Below, one piece after another: positions 8,909 to 16,553 of a stretch of DNA of 35,072 bases. Made by a program: the position numbers and the translations under genes. Below the pieces are notes generated by a model, which was not told the origin of the DNA, searched no databases, and saw only the letters and a list, made by a program, of their open reading frames with translations. Position 1 is the first letter of the stretch. Every line of letters starts with the position of its first letter. Location: contig JALUKQ010000187.1 in the NCBI GenBank assembly GCA_027056485.1, positions 1 to 35,072 of the forward strand, given 5' to 3'. The stretch comes from Campylobacteraceae bacterium. GTDB lineage: Bacteria; Campylobacterota; Campylobacteria; Campylobacterales; Sulfurovaceae.

Positions 8909-9766
8909 ATGAACTTAGAGATATTACTAAAAAATAAAAACTTAGTAAATATATCTAGTGATACTTTGTACGAACTTCATGAAACTATTCAAGAATATAT
9001 AGATACTCATAATAAACCTATACCCAAAGAGATAGAATCGATAGTAGATAGTATAGACATTATAGATAATAATGCTACTTCTTATAATAATATAGCAGCA
9101 CTTTATGAGAAAATAGGTACATATGATAAAGCAGAACATCTATATTTGAAAGCTCTAAGTGTAAGTATAGATACACTAGGTAAAGAACACTTAGATACAG
9201 CAAATATTTATTATAATATTGCCTTGTTTTATTCCTCAATAAAAGAGTATCAAAATTCAGAGTCCTTTTACTCAAAAGGTATAAAAATCAAAGAAAAAAT
9301 ATTAGGAAGAGAGCATCTTGATATGGCTACCTCTTATACCAATTTAGCTGAATTACACAAGTTAAATGGTAATTACTATCAGGTAGAACGACTTTATCAA
9401 GAAGCATTAGCAATATGGCAAAATTGTCTTGGTGAGAACCATCCTAACGTGGCTACAGCGTATAATAATTTAGCAGGGTTCTATGAATCATTGAGTGAGT
9501 ATGATAAGGCTGAAAATTTATATTTAAAAGCATTAAATATAAAAGTGATATCTTTAGGTAAAGAAGATAAATCTACTGCATCGGCTTATAATAATTTAGC
9601 TGTTTTTTATTATGAAATAAATAATTATGAAAAAGCTTGTGAATATATGAAAATGGCTGTTAGCATGCGTAAAAAACTTTTTCCTGAGGGACATCCTCAT
9701 CTAGATGAGTCTTTAGAAGGTTTGGAGTTAATAAAATTTAAATTTATTGATAGACATGTTAAATAA
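8909..9766 (+). CDS. Tetratricopeptide repeat protein (kinesin light chain-like TPRs)
   Basis: After a 50-residue non-repeat head, this 285-residue protein consists of five 42-residue TPR units (about 55-263). Each has the pattern of the TPR_10/TPR_12 type: A..YNNLA..Y...G.Y.KAE.LY.KAL.I....LG..H. Such 42-residue units act as protein-binding scaffolds. No signal peptide or membrane helix is visible, so it should be cytoplasmic. An AAAGGA ribosome site stands 6 bases before the ATG. It has its own promoter region with an operator-like element. It lies between two secreted-protein genes, but no partner can be named from the sequence. Confidence 0.85.
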   Translation: MNLEILLKNKNLVNISSDTLYELHETIQEYIDTHNKPIPKEIESIVDSIDIIDNNATSYNNIAALYEKIGTYDKAEHLYLKALSVSIDTLGKEHLDTANIYYNIALFYSSIKEYQNSESFYSKGIKIKEKILGREHLDMATSYTNLAELHKLNGNYYQVERLYQEALAIWQNCLGENHPNVATAYNNLAGFYESLSEYDKAENLYLKALNIKVISLGKEDKSTASAYNNLAVFYYEINNYEKACEYMKMAVSMRKKLFPEGHPHLDESLEGLELIKFKFIDRHVK

Positions 9767-9832
9767 TAATAAAAAATAATAATTAATATATAAAATTTAA
9801 GTAAAGTTTATATTACCTTAAGATATGATACT

Positions 9833-9838
9833 TATAAT
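9833..9838 (+). promoter_or_regulatory. -10 box for the subtilase gene
   Basis: A perfect TATAAT stands 24 bases before the chosen ATG at 9862. No convincing -35 is seen. It supports separate transcription of the protease and lipoprotein pair. Confidence 0.45.
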
Positions 9839-9861
9839 CTAGAATTATAAAGGTGATAATA

Positions 9862-12552
9862 ATGAGTTACTCCTCTTCAAAACTACACTCTTTGGTGGTA
9901 GCCTCGCTACTTTTTAGTACTATTTCGGTTTCGGCTTTAGAATATTCTCCTATCTCTATATCTGCTCCTTTAGTAACCAATAGTAATATGACAATATTTG
10001 CTCCCAATGAGGTTATTGTAACCTTTAAAGAGGGAGTTAATGTATTTGATAATAGTTATGCTGAGGTTTCATCACCTTTGAATAATGTTCTTAATGGTGA
10101 TTTGGCTGCTTTTAATTCAACTTTTCAAAGTAGACTAGAAGAGAGCTTGGGGAAAGATAAGTTTTCTGCAAAAGCTTTTGTTCAGTTAGGTTCTATGCAT
10201 GTTAAGTCTGATGTGAATACGACAGAAGAGTTGAAAGCTCTTTTTGAGTCTGAAGAGATGAGTACTTATGTTAAGCATGTCTCAGCCAATAATATAGTGG
10301 CATTGAATGCTACTGATGACAGTTATTATGACAAGTTATGGGCACTAGAGAACAGAGCTCAAGAGGTTAATGGTAAGAGTGGAACTGATGATGCTGACAT
10401 GGATGTGGCTGAAGCTTGGAACAGCACCAAAGGTGATAGAGATGTCATCGTTGCTGTTTTAGATACGGGAGTTGACTATACGCATGATGACCTAAAAGAT
10501 AACATGTGGAGTGGGGTAGCCAATCATGGTTATGATTTTGCTGGAGATAATGATGGTAACAATGATGATAATCCAATGCCAGATGAGCCATATGATGATA
10601 ATGGACACTACCATGGAACTCATGTTGCTGGAACCATTGGTGCAGTAGGAGACAATGCTACTGGTGTAAGTGGTGTGGCACAAGAGGTCTCTATTATGGC
10701 ACTAAAAGTCTTTAGACCTAATGGTTATGGTTATAGTAGTGATATTTTAGAAGCTTTGGAGTATGTGGCTGACCGTGTGGATGCTGGGGACAACATCGTA
10801 GCTGTCAATGCTTCATATGGTGGTTCAGGTGGTGACCAAGATGATGCGACCAATGATGCTATTAAAAAATTAGGAGAGAAAGGGGTACTATTCTGTGCTG
10901 CAGCAGGAAACGATGGAAAAGATATTGATGCTGAGCCAAGCTATCCAGCTTCGTATGATGCAGACAATATTATTTCTGTGGCTGCTAGTGATCAAGATGA
11001 TGCCTTGGCTAGTTTTTCTAATTATGGAGCCAACAGTGTAGATGTGGCTGCTCCTGGGACAAATATTTTAAGCACTTATCCAGATAATAAATATGCTTAT
11101 TTACAAGGTACCTCTATGGCAACTCCACATGTAGTAGGAGCTGTGGCTCTTGTTGCTGCAGCTTATCCTAACTCAACGGTGGCTGAGCGTAAAGCAATGA
11201 TTTTAGACTATGTAGAGAAGAAGCGTGCCTTTGATGGAAAGATGACAACTGCTGGTCGTGTTAATGTTAATGATGCCTTAGCCAACGAAGAAAAAAATGT
11301 TGCACCTACAGCACAAGATGATAGTGCAAGCATAGCTTATGAGACAGCTGTTACTATTGATGTATTAGCAAATGATAGTGATGAAGATGGTGATAGACTA
11401 AGCATCAGCTCTACTAGCACAGCTAGTCATGGTTCTGTGAGTATTAGTGATGGGAAAATTATTTATACTCCAGCTGGTGGCTATGAGGGAGATGATACTT
11501 TTTCTTATACTATTAGTGATGGGAAGAGTGAGAGTACAGCTAATGTTACTGTAACGGTTAATGCACAAAAAGAAGACCTTAACGTAGCTCCAGTCGCTAA
11601 AGATGATACAGCTACAACAGCGTATGAGACAGTTGTTCATATTGATGTTTTAGCTAATGATAGTGATGAAGATGGTGATAGCCTTAGCATTACTTCTATG
11701 TCAATACCAGCCAATGGTTCAGTAGCAATAGAATCAGGAAGCATAACCTATACACCTAATGATAATTTTGAAGGAGAAGATAGCTTTGAGTATACCATCA
11801 GTGATGGTGCAGCAGAGTCAACAGCAAAAATTATTGTAACTGTAGAGGAGAAACCCAATACCACACCAACTGCCAATGATGACAGTGCTACTGCCAATTA
11901 TAATGAGTCGGTGAGTATTGTTGTGTTGGAAAATGATAGTGATGAGGATGAAGATACTCTCAGTATCGCTTCATATACCCAAGCTTCTGCTGGTACAGTA
12001 AGCCAAGATGGAGATAATCTAGTGTATACAGCAAACAGTAATTATAGTGGAGATGATAGTTTCACTTATACTATTACAGATGGAGAAGCCACAGCTACTG
12101 CAACGGTTAATGTAACAGTAAAAGAGGAGAGTAAAACGATACAATTACCAATAATCGGAGGAAATTTAGGTCAAAATAATAGTAGCGAACAATGGGAAGC
12201 GTTAGATTTCAGTTCTCATGATATTCACTATACCACCAAAGATGGTAATGGGGTTTTAATAGGACTAGACCAAGATAATCAACTGGTTGGTAGTATTCAA
12301 GTGCATGGTAAAGAGACAAAAGTAACTATTGATATACCTGATACTACAATGAAAGTAGACAGTAATGGTGAAACACTCATAGAGTTTAAAGGGAAAGAAC
12401 TAAAGATTCTTATTGGTAAAGATGGGAGTATCACTCCTACACTGCCAGATGCAGTGCTTCCTAAAACAGAACTACCTGTTGGGACAGGGTTAACAGTAAG
12501 TGGTGACTTAATGAAGTTTGTTGTACCTCTCTCAAATGAGATTAAATTTTAA
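9862..12552 (+). CDS. Secreted subtilisin-family (S8) serine protease with three Ig/cadherin-like repeats
   Basis: The frame can be opened at a GTG (9853), but that codon is part of the AAAGGTG ribosome site. The ATG at 9862, 6 bases after it, is the likely start and gives 896 residues. A signal peptide (about 1-25, ending SVSA) is followed by a propeptide-like domain (NEVIVTFKEG at about 49-58). The catalytic domain (about 185-475) has an intact triad: D201 in VLDTGVDYTHDDL, H251 in HGTHVAG and S418 in GTSMATPHVVGA; N350 in AAGND is the oxyanion residue. Three repeats of about 87 residues follow (about 480-567, 575-661, 667-754), each with VLANDSDEDGD- or VLENDSDEDED-like acidic loops that may bind calcium. 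The last 140 residues are a domain I do not recognise. It is likely an extracellular or surface protease. Confidence 0.9.
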   Translation: MSYSSSKLHSLVVASLLFSTISVSALEYSPISISAPLVTNSNMTIFAPNEVIVTFKEGVNVFDNSYAEVSSPLNNVLNGDLAAFNSTFQSRLEESLGKDKFSAKAFVQLGSMHVKSDVNTTEELKALFESEEMSTYVKHVSANNIVALNATDDSYYDKLWALENRAQEVNGKSGTDDADMDVAEAWNSTKGDRDVIVAVLDTGVDYTHDDLKDNMWSGVANHGYDFAGDNDGNNDDNPMPDEPYDDNGHYHGTHVAGTIGAVGDNATGVSGVAQEVSIMALKVFRPNGYGYSSDILEALEYVADRVDAGDNIVAVNASYGGSGGDQDDATNDAIKKLGEKGVLFCAAAGNDGKDIDAEPSYPASYDADNIISVAASDQDDALASFSNYGANSVDVAAPGTNILSTYPDNKYAYLQGTSMATPHVVGAVALVAAAYPNSTVAERKAMILDYVEKKRAFDGKMTTAGRVNVNDALANEEKNVAPTAQDDSASIAYETAVTIDVLANDSDEDGDRLSISSTSTASHGSVSISDGKIIYTPAGGYEGDDTFSYTISDGKSESTANVTVTVNAQKEDLNVAPVAKDDTATTAYETVVHIDVLANDSDEDGDSLSITSMSIPANGSVAIESGSITYTPNDNFEGEDSFEYTISDGAAESTAKIIVTVEEKPNTTPTANDDSATANYNESVSIVVLENDSDEDEDTLSIASYTQASAGTVSQDGDNLVYTANSNYSGDDSFTYTITDGEATATATVNVTVKEESKTIQLPIIGGNLGQNNSSEQWEALDFSSHDIHYTTKDGNGVLIGLDQDNQLVGSIQVHGKETKVTIDIPDTTMKVDSNGETLIEFKGKELKILIGKDGSITPTLPDAVLPKTELPVGTGLTVSGDLMKFVVPLSNEIKF
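11299..12123 (+). repeat. Three Ig/cadherin-like repeats inside the protease gene
   Basis: Three in-frame copies of about 265-285 bases each encode N..P.A.DDSA...YE..V.I.VL.NDSDEDGD and end in (F/S)-x-YTI(S/T)DG...(S/A)TA.V.VTV. The third is the most diverged. The architecture resembles VCBS/cadherin-like arrays of secreted proteins. Confidence 0.75.
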
Positions 12553-12558
12553 GGATAA

Positions 12559-12867
12559 ATGATGAAAAAAAATTTACTTTATATAGCTAGCCTATCAGTA
12601 ACTCTACTCTTTACAGCATGTGGAGGAGGTGGTTCTACTCCAGTTGAAGAGACTAGTGATGACCTAATGACAACAACAAATATGAATAATGATATTAGTA
12701 TGAAGATTGATGAGGTCTATACTATGAATAAAGGAGATAGTATCATAAAGGTTTCTACTGCACCCATTGTTGCACTAGACACTAACATTACTACAGGTAA
12801 GACCATAGCAACTCTTGTAGAGGGTAAAGCCAAGATAAAAAAGGGAAGTAGGATTCCTACTTTTTAA
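12559..12867 (+). CDS. Small lipoprotein coupled to the protease gene
   Basis: The 102-residue product begins with a type II signal peptide whose lipobox is LFTAC (cysteine 21, or 20 if the second of the two consecutive ATGs is used). A glycine run follows the cysteine. The remainder is a short, Thr- and Lys-rich segment without recognised domain. Its AAGGA ribosome site overlaps the protease stop codon and only 6 bases separate the two genes, so they form an operon. An accessory, anchor or inhibitor role for the protease is possible but unproven. The protein ends inside a hairpin-forming sequence. Confidence 0.75.
   Translation: MMKKNLLYIASLSVTLLFTACGGGGSTPVEETSDDLMTTTNMNNDISMKIDEVYTMNKGDSIIKVSTAPIVALDTNITTGKTIATLVEGKAKIKKGSRIPTF
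12846..12865 (+). terminator. Terminator overlapping the lipoprotein stop codon
   Basis: AAGTAGG (12846-12852), loop ATT, CCTACTT (12856-12862), then further T residues. The hairpin lies in the last codons of the lipoprotein gene, so coding sequence and terminator share bases. Confidence 0.55.
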
Positions 12868-12876
12868 TTAAATTTG

Positions 12877-12895
12877 AGGTCATAATTTGTGACCT
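12877..12895. terminator. Second hairpin between convergent genes
   Basis: AGGTCA (12877-12882), a 7-base loop, and TGACCT (12890-12895) lie in the 43-base gap between the lipoprotein and SUI1 genes. It can serve transcription from either side; the AT-rich flanks make it a moderate terminator candidate. Confidence 0.4.
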
Positions 12896-12910
12896 TTAAG
12901 TTTTATACTC

Positions 12911-13240
12911 TCATTTGAATCTATATTCAAATTTCTCAAGTTGCACTTTCAAATTTTCTTGAATTTCACCTTGAAACTCAAGTGTATCATCTTTAACAGT
13001 TCCACCAGTCCCCAACTTCTTTTTAAGTGTTTTTAAAAGGGCTTTTAAATCATTAGCAGACAAAAAGAAAGGCTTAACTATGGTCACGACTTTTCCACGT
13101 CGTTTCTCTTTAGTAAAGTGTAGCTGATGTTTTTCAGGGGTTTTAACTTCTGTAGAGACTTTTTTCTTTACTTTCTCTTTGTTGTCAGAATTCCACTCGT
13201 CATTAAAGTTTGCTCCCATTTCAAATAAATTCTTCTTCAT
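12911..13240 (-). CDS. yciH: SUI1/eIF1-like protein (YciH family)
   Basis: This 109-residue protein has a lysine-rich head of about 40 residues and then a SUI1 domain: KEKRRGKVVTIVKPF (about 45-59), LKKKLGTGGTVKDD (about 72-85), LEFQG and a C-terminal KFEYRF. This is the fold of eukaryotic eIF1 and of bacterial YciH, which acts on translation initiation fidelity and stress-dependent repression; the exact bacterial role is poorly settled. A strong AAGGAG ribosome site, 5 bases from the ATG, overlaps the stop codon of the tandem AAA+ gene upstream. The two are a coupled pair. Confidence 0.88.
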   Translation of the reverse strand: MKKNLFEMGANFNDEWNSDNKEKVKKKVSTEVKTPEKHQLHFTKEKRRGKVVTIVKPFFLSANDLKALLKTLKKKLGTGGTVKDDTLEFQGEIQENLKVQLEKFEYRFK

Positions 13241-13249
13241 CGTATCTCC

Positions 13250-15337
13250 TTAGTTTACAAAACCCATAACATTTCCACTCTCTAGTTTTTTAATGGTCAT
13301 CTCTTCTTTGAGTCTGGCTATAAACTCAGTAGCACTTTTTATAGTTCTAAATCTACTCTGTCGTGATATGGTAGCAAAATCTCCTGGAGTGATTTGTCTA
13401 AGTATTTTTACTTCTGCTAACTCTTCGTTGCTTGGTTCTGTTAGCTCTAACTCTTTGCAGTATGAAGTGAAAATCTTTTCAAGCTGTGGGGCTTTTAAAA
13501 ATTTGAACTCTAACTTTAGGTCAAAACGTCTTAGACTTGCACGGTCTAAATGATCCATAAGGTTGGTGGTAGCTATGAAGATGCCGTTGAATTTCTCCAT
13601 CTGTACCAGCATTTCGTTAACTTGGGTCACTTCCCAGTTGACTTTGGCTTGACCACGTTCTGCTAAGAAACCGTCTACCTCGTCGAAGATAAGGACAGCT
13701 CCTTCCTCTTTTGCTTCTTGAAAAGCTCTGGCTATGTTTTTTTCGGTATCTCCTACCCATTTACTCATAAGAGATGAGCCACTTTTTATGATAAAAGGTT
13801 TGTCTAATACCTTGGCTATATGTTTAGCAAAGGCACTTTTACCTGTACCTGAAGCACCATATAGGCAGAGCCGTGCAGAGTGGTGCTTTTTCATACCTGT
13901 TACGAGTTCGTCTAAGTTAGTGTCGGAGTTTATGTACTCTAGGCTGTAGTTTTCTGGTAGGTTCTCTTCTCCATCTTTGTTAACTTCGTCGTAACCTTGT
14001 GCTTTTAGTGTGTTGTTAATGAGCTTCATTAACACTTTCTCTTTTTTACATGTAGGTACTAGTTTAGCAACCTTTACAGCTGTTGAGATAATAGCAGGAG
14101 CTATGGTCTCGTTTTGTGCTAACTTATCAATCTCTTTTTCACTGAGTATGTTTTCGCTATATTTTTTAATAATTTCAGCACGTTTAGACCTAGCAGGTAT
14201 AGGCATCTCAATGCTCATGTCAAAACGACGGATAATAGCGTTGTCTATGCTCTCTATTTTATTGGTTATCCAAATGGTAGGGAGTATGTTGTTCTCTAAA
14301 ACTTTGTTTATCCATGCTTTGTCAGACTGTCTTTTAGGAAGCATAAAAAAACCACCATCGTAACTCTCAAAAACATCTTCTGCTTCATCATACATGAGTA
14401 TGGTTTTGTGTTTAGACAAAAGAGCTTGAGCTGTTTTGTAGACACGTAGTCTAGCTGTGCCATCTATGGGGTCACCATCACTATCGGAGTAGCTTACTTC
14501 GTAAAGTTTTATGCCTAGTATTTTGGCTATGGTTTTAGAAAGTTCGGTTTTACCAGTACCAGGAAGACCATAAAGGAGTATGTTTACACCTTTTTGTTTG
14601 TTGTCAAGGGCTTTGTTTAGATAGGGTAGAAGTATCTCTAAATCATTCTTTATATAAGAGTAGTCCTCCATATCTAAGGTACCCTTTGACGATAGTCTAA
14701 TGGAGTGTTTTACCATATCCATGATTTCATTGTCATGGTTGAGCATGTTGTCAGAGAACTCATAGTTTAAGAGCTGAAATTTTGAGCTAAAAGAGTAGGC
14801 ATTGTCTCTGTCAAGTTGTAGTAGCCCTGAATAGTTAAAAGTAGAGTGAGAAGCAAACACTTCATTGATATACTCAAGAGGAAAATCAAGTAGGGCAGAG
14901 AGTAGTCTTTTAGTTCGTGAGGTGTTGATGTTTTCACCCAAGAGGTTAATGGCATTGTCTAAGATGTCATAGTGTTTTAGTAAAATAACAAACTCTAAAA
15001 TCTCTCGTTCATACTCATTTAGTATGATGAGTTTTGAGATACGGTTGAGGTTTTTTTCTAGTAGTTTTGAAGCCTTAAAAGGTCGATGTTTACTTAGTTT
15101 TTCATACTTTTTTTTGAGTATATTTAGGGGTTCACTTCTGTGAAAGTCATCATAATCATAAGCGATATACTTCTCTAGTCCCAAAAACTTTGCCATGGTC
15201 TCATGTGTGAAGTCGTTGTCAGAGTCTATAAACTCTTTATGTCCACCAAGTTCTAAAATGATTTTAAGTATCCAATAGGTGATTTTATCAGCCAGCTCAG
15301 GCTCTACTATCTCTTGTGCTAGGGGGTTGTTCTTCAT
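13250..15337 (-). CDS. Tandem AAA+ ATPase, function unknown
   Basis: The 695-residue protein has an N-terminal helical region of about 245 residues followed by two AAA+ modules. Module 1 has Walker A GLPGTGKT (257-264), Walker B ILMYDEAE (313-320) and an RRFD arginine segment (370-373). Module 2 has Walker A GASGTGKS (494-501), Walker B VLIFDEVD (548-555), sensor ATTN (589-592) and LRRFD (602-606). Module 2 also has the SLMSKWVGDTEKN segment (522-534), typical of the pore loop of classical Cdc48/katanin-type AAA proteins, so it may thread or remodel polypeptides. Both ATPase sites look active. No membrane or protease domain is fused. It is co-transcribed with the SUI1 gene 9 bases downstream. 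Confidence 0.85.
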   Translation of the reverse strand: MKNNPLAQEIVEPELADKITYWILKIILELGGHKEFIDSDNDFTHETMAKFLGLEKYIAYDYDDFHRSEPLNILKKKYEKLSKHRPFKASKLLEKNLNRISKLIILNEYEREILEFVILLKHYDILDNAINLLGENINTSRTKRLLSALLDFPLEYINEVFASHSTFNYSGLLQLDRDNAYSFSSKFQLLNYEFSDNMLNHDNEIMDMVKHSIRLSSKGTLDMEDYSYIKNDLEILLPYLNKALDNKQKGVNILLYGLPGTGKTELSKTIAKILGIKLYEVSYSDSDGDPIDGTARLRVYKTAQALLSKHKTILMYDEAEDVFESYDGGFFMLPKRQSDKAWINKVLENNILPTIWITNKIESIDNAIIRRFDMSIEMPIPARSKRAEIIKKYSENILSEKEIDKLAQNETIAPAIISTAVKVAKLVPTCKKEKVLMKLINNTLKAQGYDEVNKDGEENLPENYSLEYINSDTNLDELVTGMKKHHSARLCLYGASGTGKSAFAKHIAKVLDKPFIIKSGSSLMSKWVGDTEKNIARAFQEAKEEGAVLIFDEVDGFLAERGQAKVNWEVTQVNEMLVQMEKFNGIFIATTNLMDHLDRASLRRFDLKLEFKFLKAPQLEKIFTSYCKELELTEPSNEELAEVKILRQITPGDFATISRQSRFRTIKSATEFIARLKEEMTIKKLESGNVMGFVN

Positions 15338-15473
15338 ATTTTTTTAGTTCTTTTATTATAAAATTTATTTTAATATTTCTTATCAAATAGGAAGCCAAGT
15401 ATAACAAAAGCAAACATAGCAAATACTAAAAAAGTCTATAAAAAACACTTTTTTGTCACTTTAATATATTTTT

Positions 15474-16118
15474 TTATGATTTTAAAATTTTTTTGATGGC
15501 TTCAGAACAGATAGTTAGACCAAAAGCTCCTGTTACAGCAACAAAAGAGCCTTTCTCTTTACATTTGTCCTCTTCAGGGGAAAATACTACAGTAAAGTTT
15601 CGGTCAAACTTGGCTTTTTTTAGTTCGTTTCTTATTTTTCGTGCTAGTCTGTCACCTGATGTTTTCCAGATAGAAGCAACCTCTATTTTAGAGGTATCAA
15701 AACGTTTAGCAGAACCAGTAGACATAATAAGCTTTTTAAAACACTTCTTAGCAATTTCTATCTTCACTTTAGTGGTATCGGCACAGTCAAGCACCAAATC
15801 ATAAGGCTCAAAGTCAAACTCTTCCACCCATGTCATGTTCATTTGCTGATTAATAGTAGTAATGCTAGGGTAGAGTTTTTTAAGTGCTTCTGTTTTAAGC
15901 TCACCCACTGCCTCAGAACCTATTTGACGGTTTTGATTGGTCTCATCATAAACATCATAGTCTAAGATGGTTATGTCCAAAACCCCTGAACGATAAAGAC
16001 AGTCCAAAGCGTAAGAACCAACTCCACCCACACCAAGTATGAGAATCTTTGCTTTTTGTATTTTGCTGAAATCTTCTTCTCCAAAGAGAAGTTCACAGCG
16101 TTGGAATCTATCATTCAT
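15474..16118 (-). CDS. tcdA: tRNA threonylcarbamoyladenosine dehydratase TcdA (ThiF/E1-like)
   Basis: TcdA cyclises t6A37 of ANN-decoding tRNAs to ct6A with ATP. The 214 residues begin RFQRCELLFGEEDF and carry the Rossmann nucleotide site GVGGVGS (29-35), the acidic DYD (53-55) with NQNRQ (61-65) that contacts ATP, and DCADT (111-115) near the activation site. GSAKRFD (125-131) and the rest match the YgdL/CsdL family. It is shorter than the E. coli protein (about 268 residues) at the C-terminus. The distinction from other ThiF-fold adenylyltransferases rests on the N-terminus and the absence of the ThiF/MoeB cysteine pairs. The gene stands alone between two intergenic regions on the minus strand. 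Confidence 0.85.
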   Translation of the reverse strand: MNDRFQRCELLFGEEDFSKIQKAKILILGVGGVGSYALDCLYRSGVLDITILDYDVYDETNQNRQIGSEAVGELKTEALKKLYPSITTINQQMNMTWVEEFDFEPYDLVLDCADTTKVKIEIAKKCFKKLIMSTGSAKRFDTSKIEVASIWKTSGDRLARKIRNELKKAKFDRNFTVVFSPEEDKCKEKGSFVAVTGAFGLTICSEAIKKILKS

Positions 16119-16243
16119 TTTATTGTGCCTTTTTTAAGTTTGGAGGAATGGTATAGTTTTTATGTTAAAATAAGTTTAATAAATTATTGGGTTTAATAAT
16201 TGGAAAGATAGAGATGTAACCCAAAAGTTTATATAGGGAATAA

Positions 16244-16369
16244 GCAAGTCATTTTGCTAATCTCTCTTTAGAAATTACTATTCTAGCTATTTGTAAATTT
16301 AAAGGCAAATATTCTAATAGAGTTAAAAGAGGTAGTATAGAAGATATGCTTTATATTGAAAATATTTAA
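16244..16369 (+). pseudogene. Possible decayed coding remnant
   Basis: The frame reads 41 sense codons (it contains the residues CKFKGKYSNRVKRGSIEDML) and ends in TAA, but a TAA directly precedes it and no start codon or ribosome site is seen. The sequence looks protein-like, with a basic stretch and an amphipathic end, but I cannot name a family. It may be chance in AT-rich DNA. Confidence 0.2.
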
Positions 16370-16449
16370 TTTACAGACTTCTGCTAAGTAAAACATGTAT
16401 ATATCGATTTTATTTTGTTATATCAAATTTTTTATTTATGCCTATTTAT

Positions 16450-16475
16450 GTCGGGAAGAGGACATCCCGACCTAC
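16450..16475 (-). repeat. REP-like hairpin with GTAG foot (copy 1)
   Basis: Read on the minus strand, a GTAG tetranucleotide (16475-16472) is followed by arms GTCGGGA and TCCCGAC (16471-16465 and 16456-16450) around an 8-base loop. GC-rich arms in AT-rich surroundings and a GTAG at the foot are the hallmark of REP elements mobilised by RAYT (Y1-type) transposases. Confidence 0.55.
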
Positions 16476-16530
16476 AACTACCATTTTTCTTAAGAAAATA
16501 AATTTTAATTTATATAAGTTTGGTTTTGAC

Positions 16531-16551
16531 GTGTGACATGGTCACACCTAC
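16531..16551 (-). repeat. REP-like hairpin with GTAG foot (copy 2), after surE
   Basis: On the minus strand, two bases after the surE stop, GTAG (16551-16548) is followed by GTGTGAC, a 3-base loop, and GTCACAC (16547-16531). It has the same orientation and foot as copy 1 but different arms. It could also end surE transcription. Confidence 0.55.
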
Positions 16552-16553
16552 GG

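Larger units (their letters stand above)
16119..16553. other. 435-base gene-free region between surE and tcdA
   Basis: It holds, from right to left, a REP-like hairpin directly after the surE stop, a second REP-like hairpin 60 bases further, and an AT-rich stretch. The latter includes a stop-free 41-codon run on the plus strand (16244-16366, TAA at 16367) that lacks a start codon. A 7-base inverted repeat (TTGGGTT at 16187-16193, AACCCAA at 16218-16224) precedes it. I see no complete gene and no tRNA. Confidence 0.6.

Noticed and set aside
9853-9861. GTG as start of the subtilase gene
   Set aside because: The GTG is part of the AAAGGTG ribosome site; the ATG at 9862 has ideal spacing and gives a normal signal peptide.
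5448-12867. Type IX secretion cargo cluster
   Set aside because: The signature C-terminal sorting domains are not seen and the lineage is not one known for type IX secretion.
13293-14363. Several plus-strand open frames opposite the tandem AAA+ gene
   Set aside because: The minus-strand frame has complete AAA+ motifs throughout; the opposite frames show no motif or start signals.
16119-16553. tRNA or small RNA gene in the longest gap
   Set aside because: No cloverleaf, CCA end or conserved T-loop sequence could be found; the hairpins are better explained as REP-like elements.
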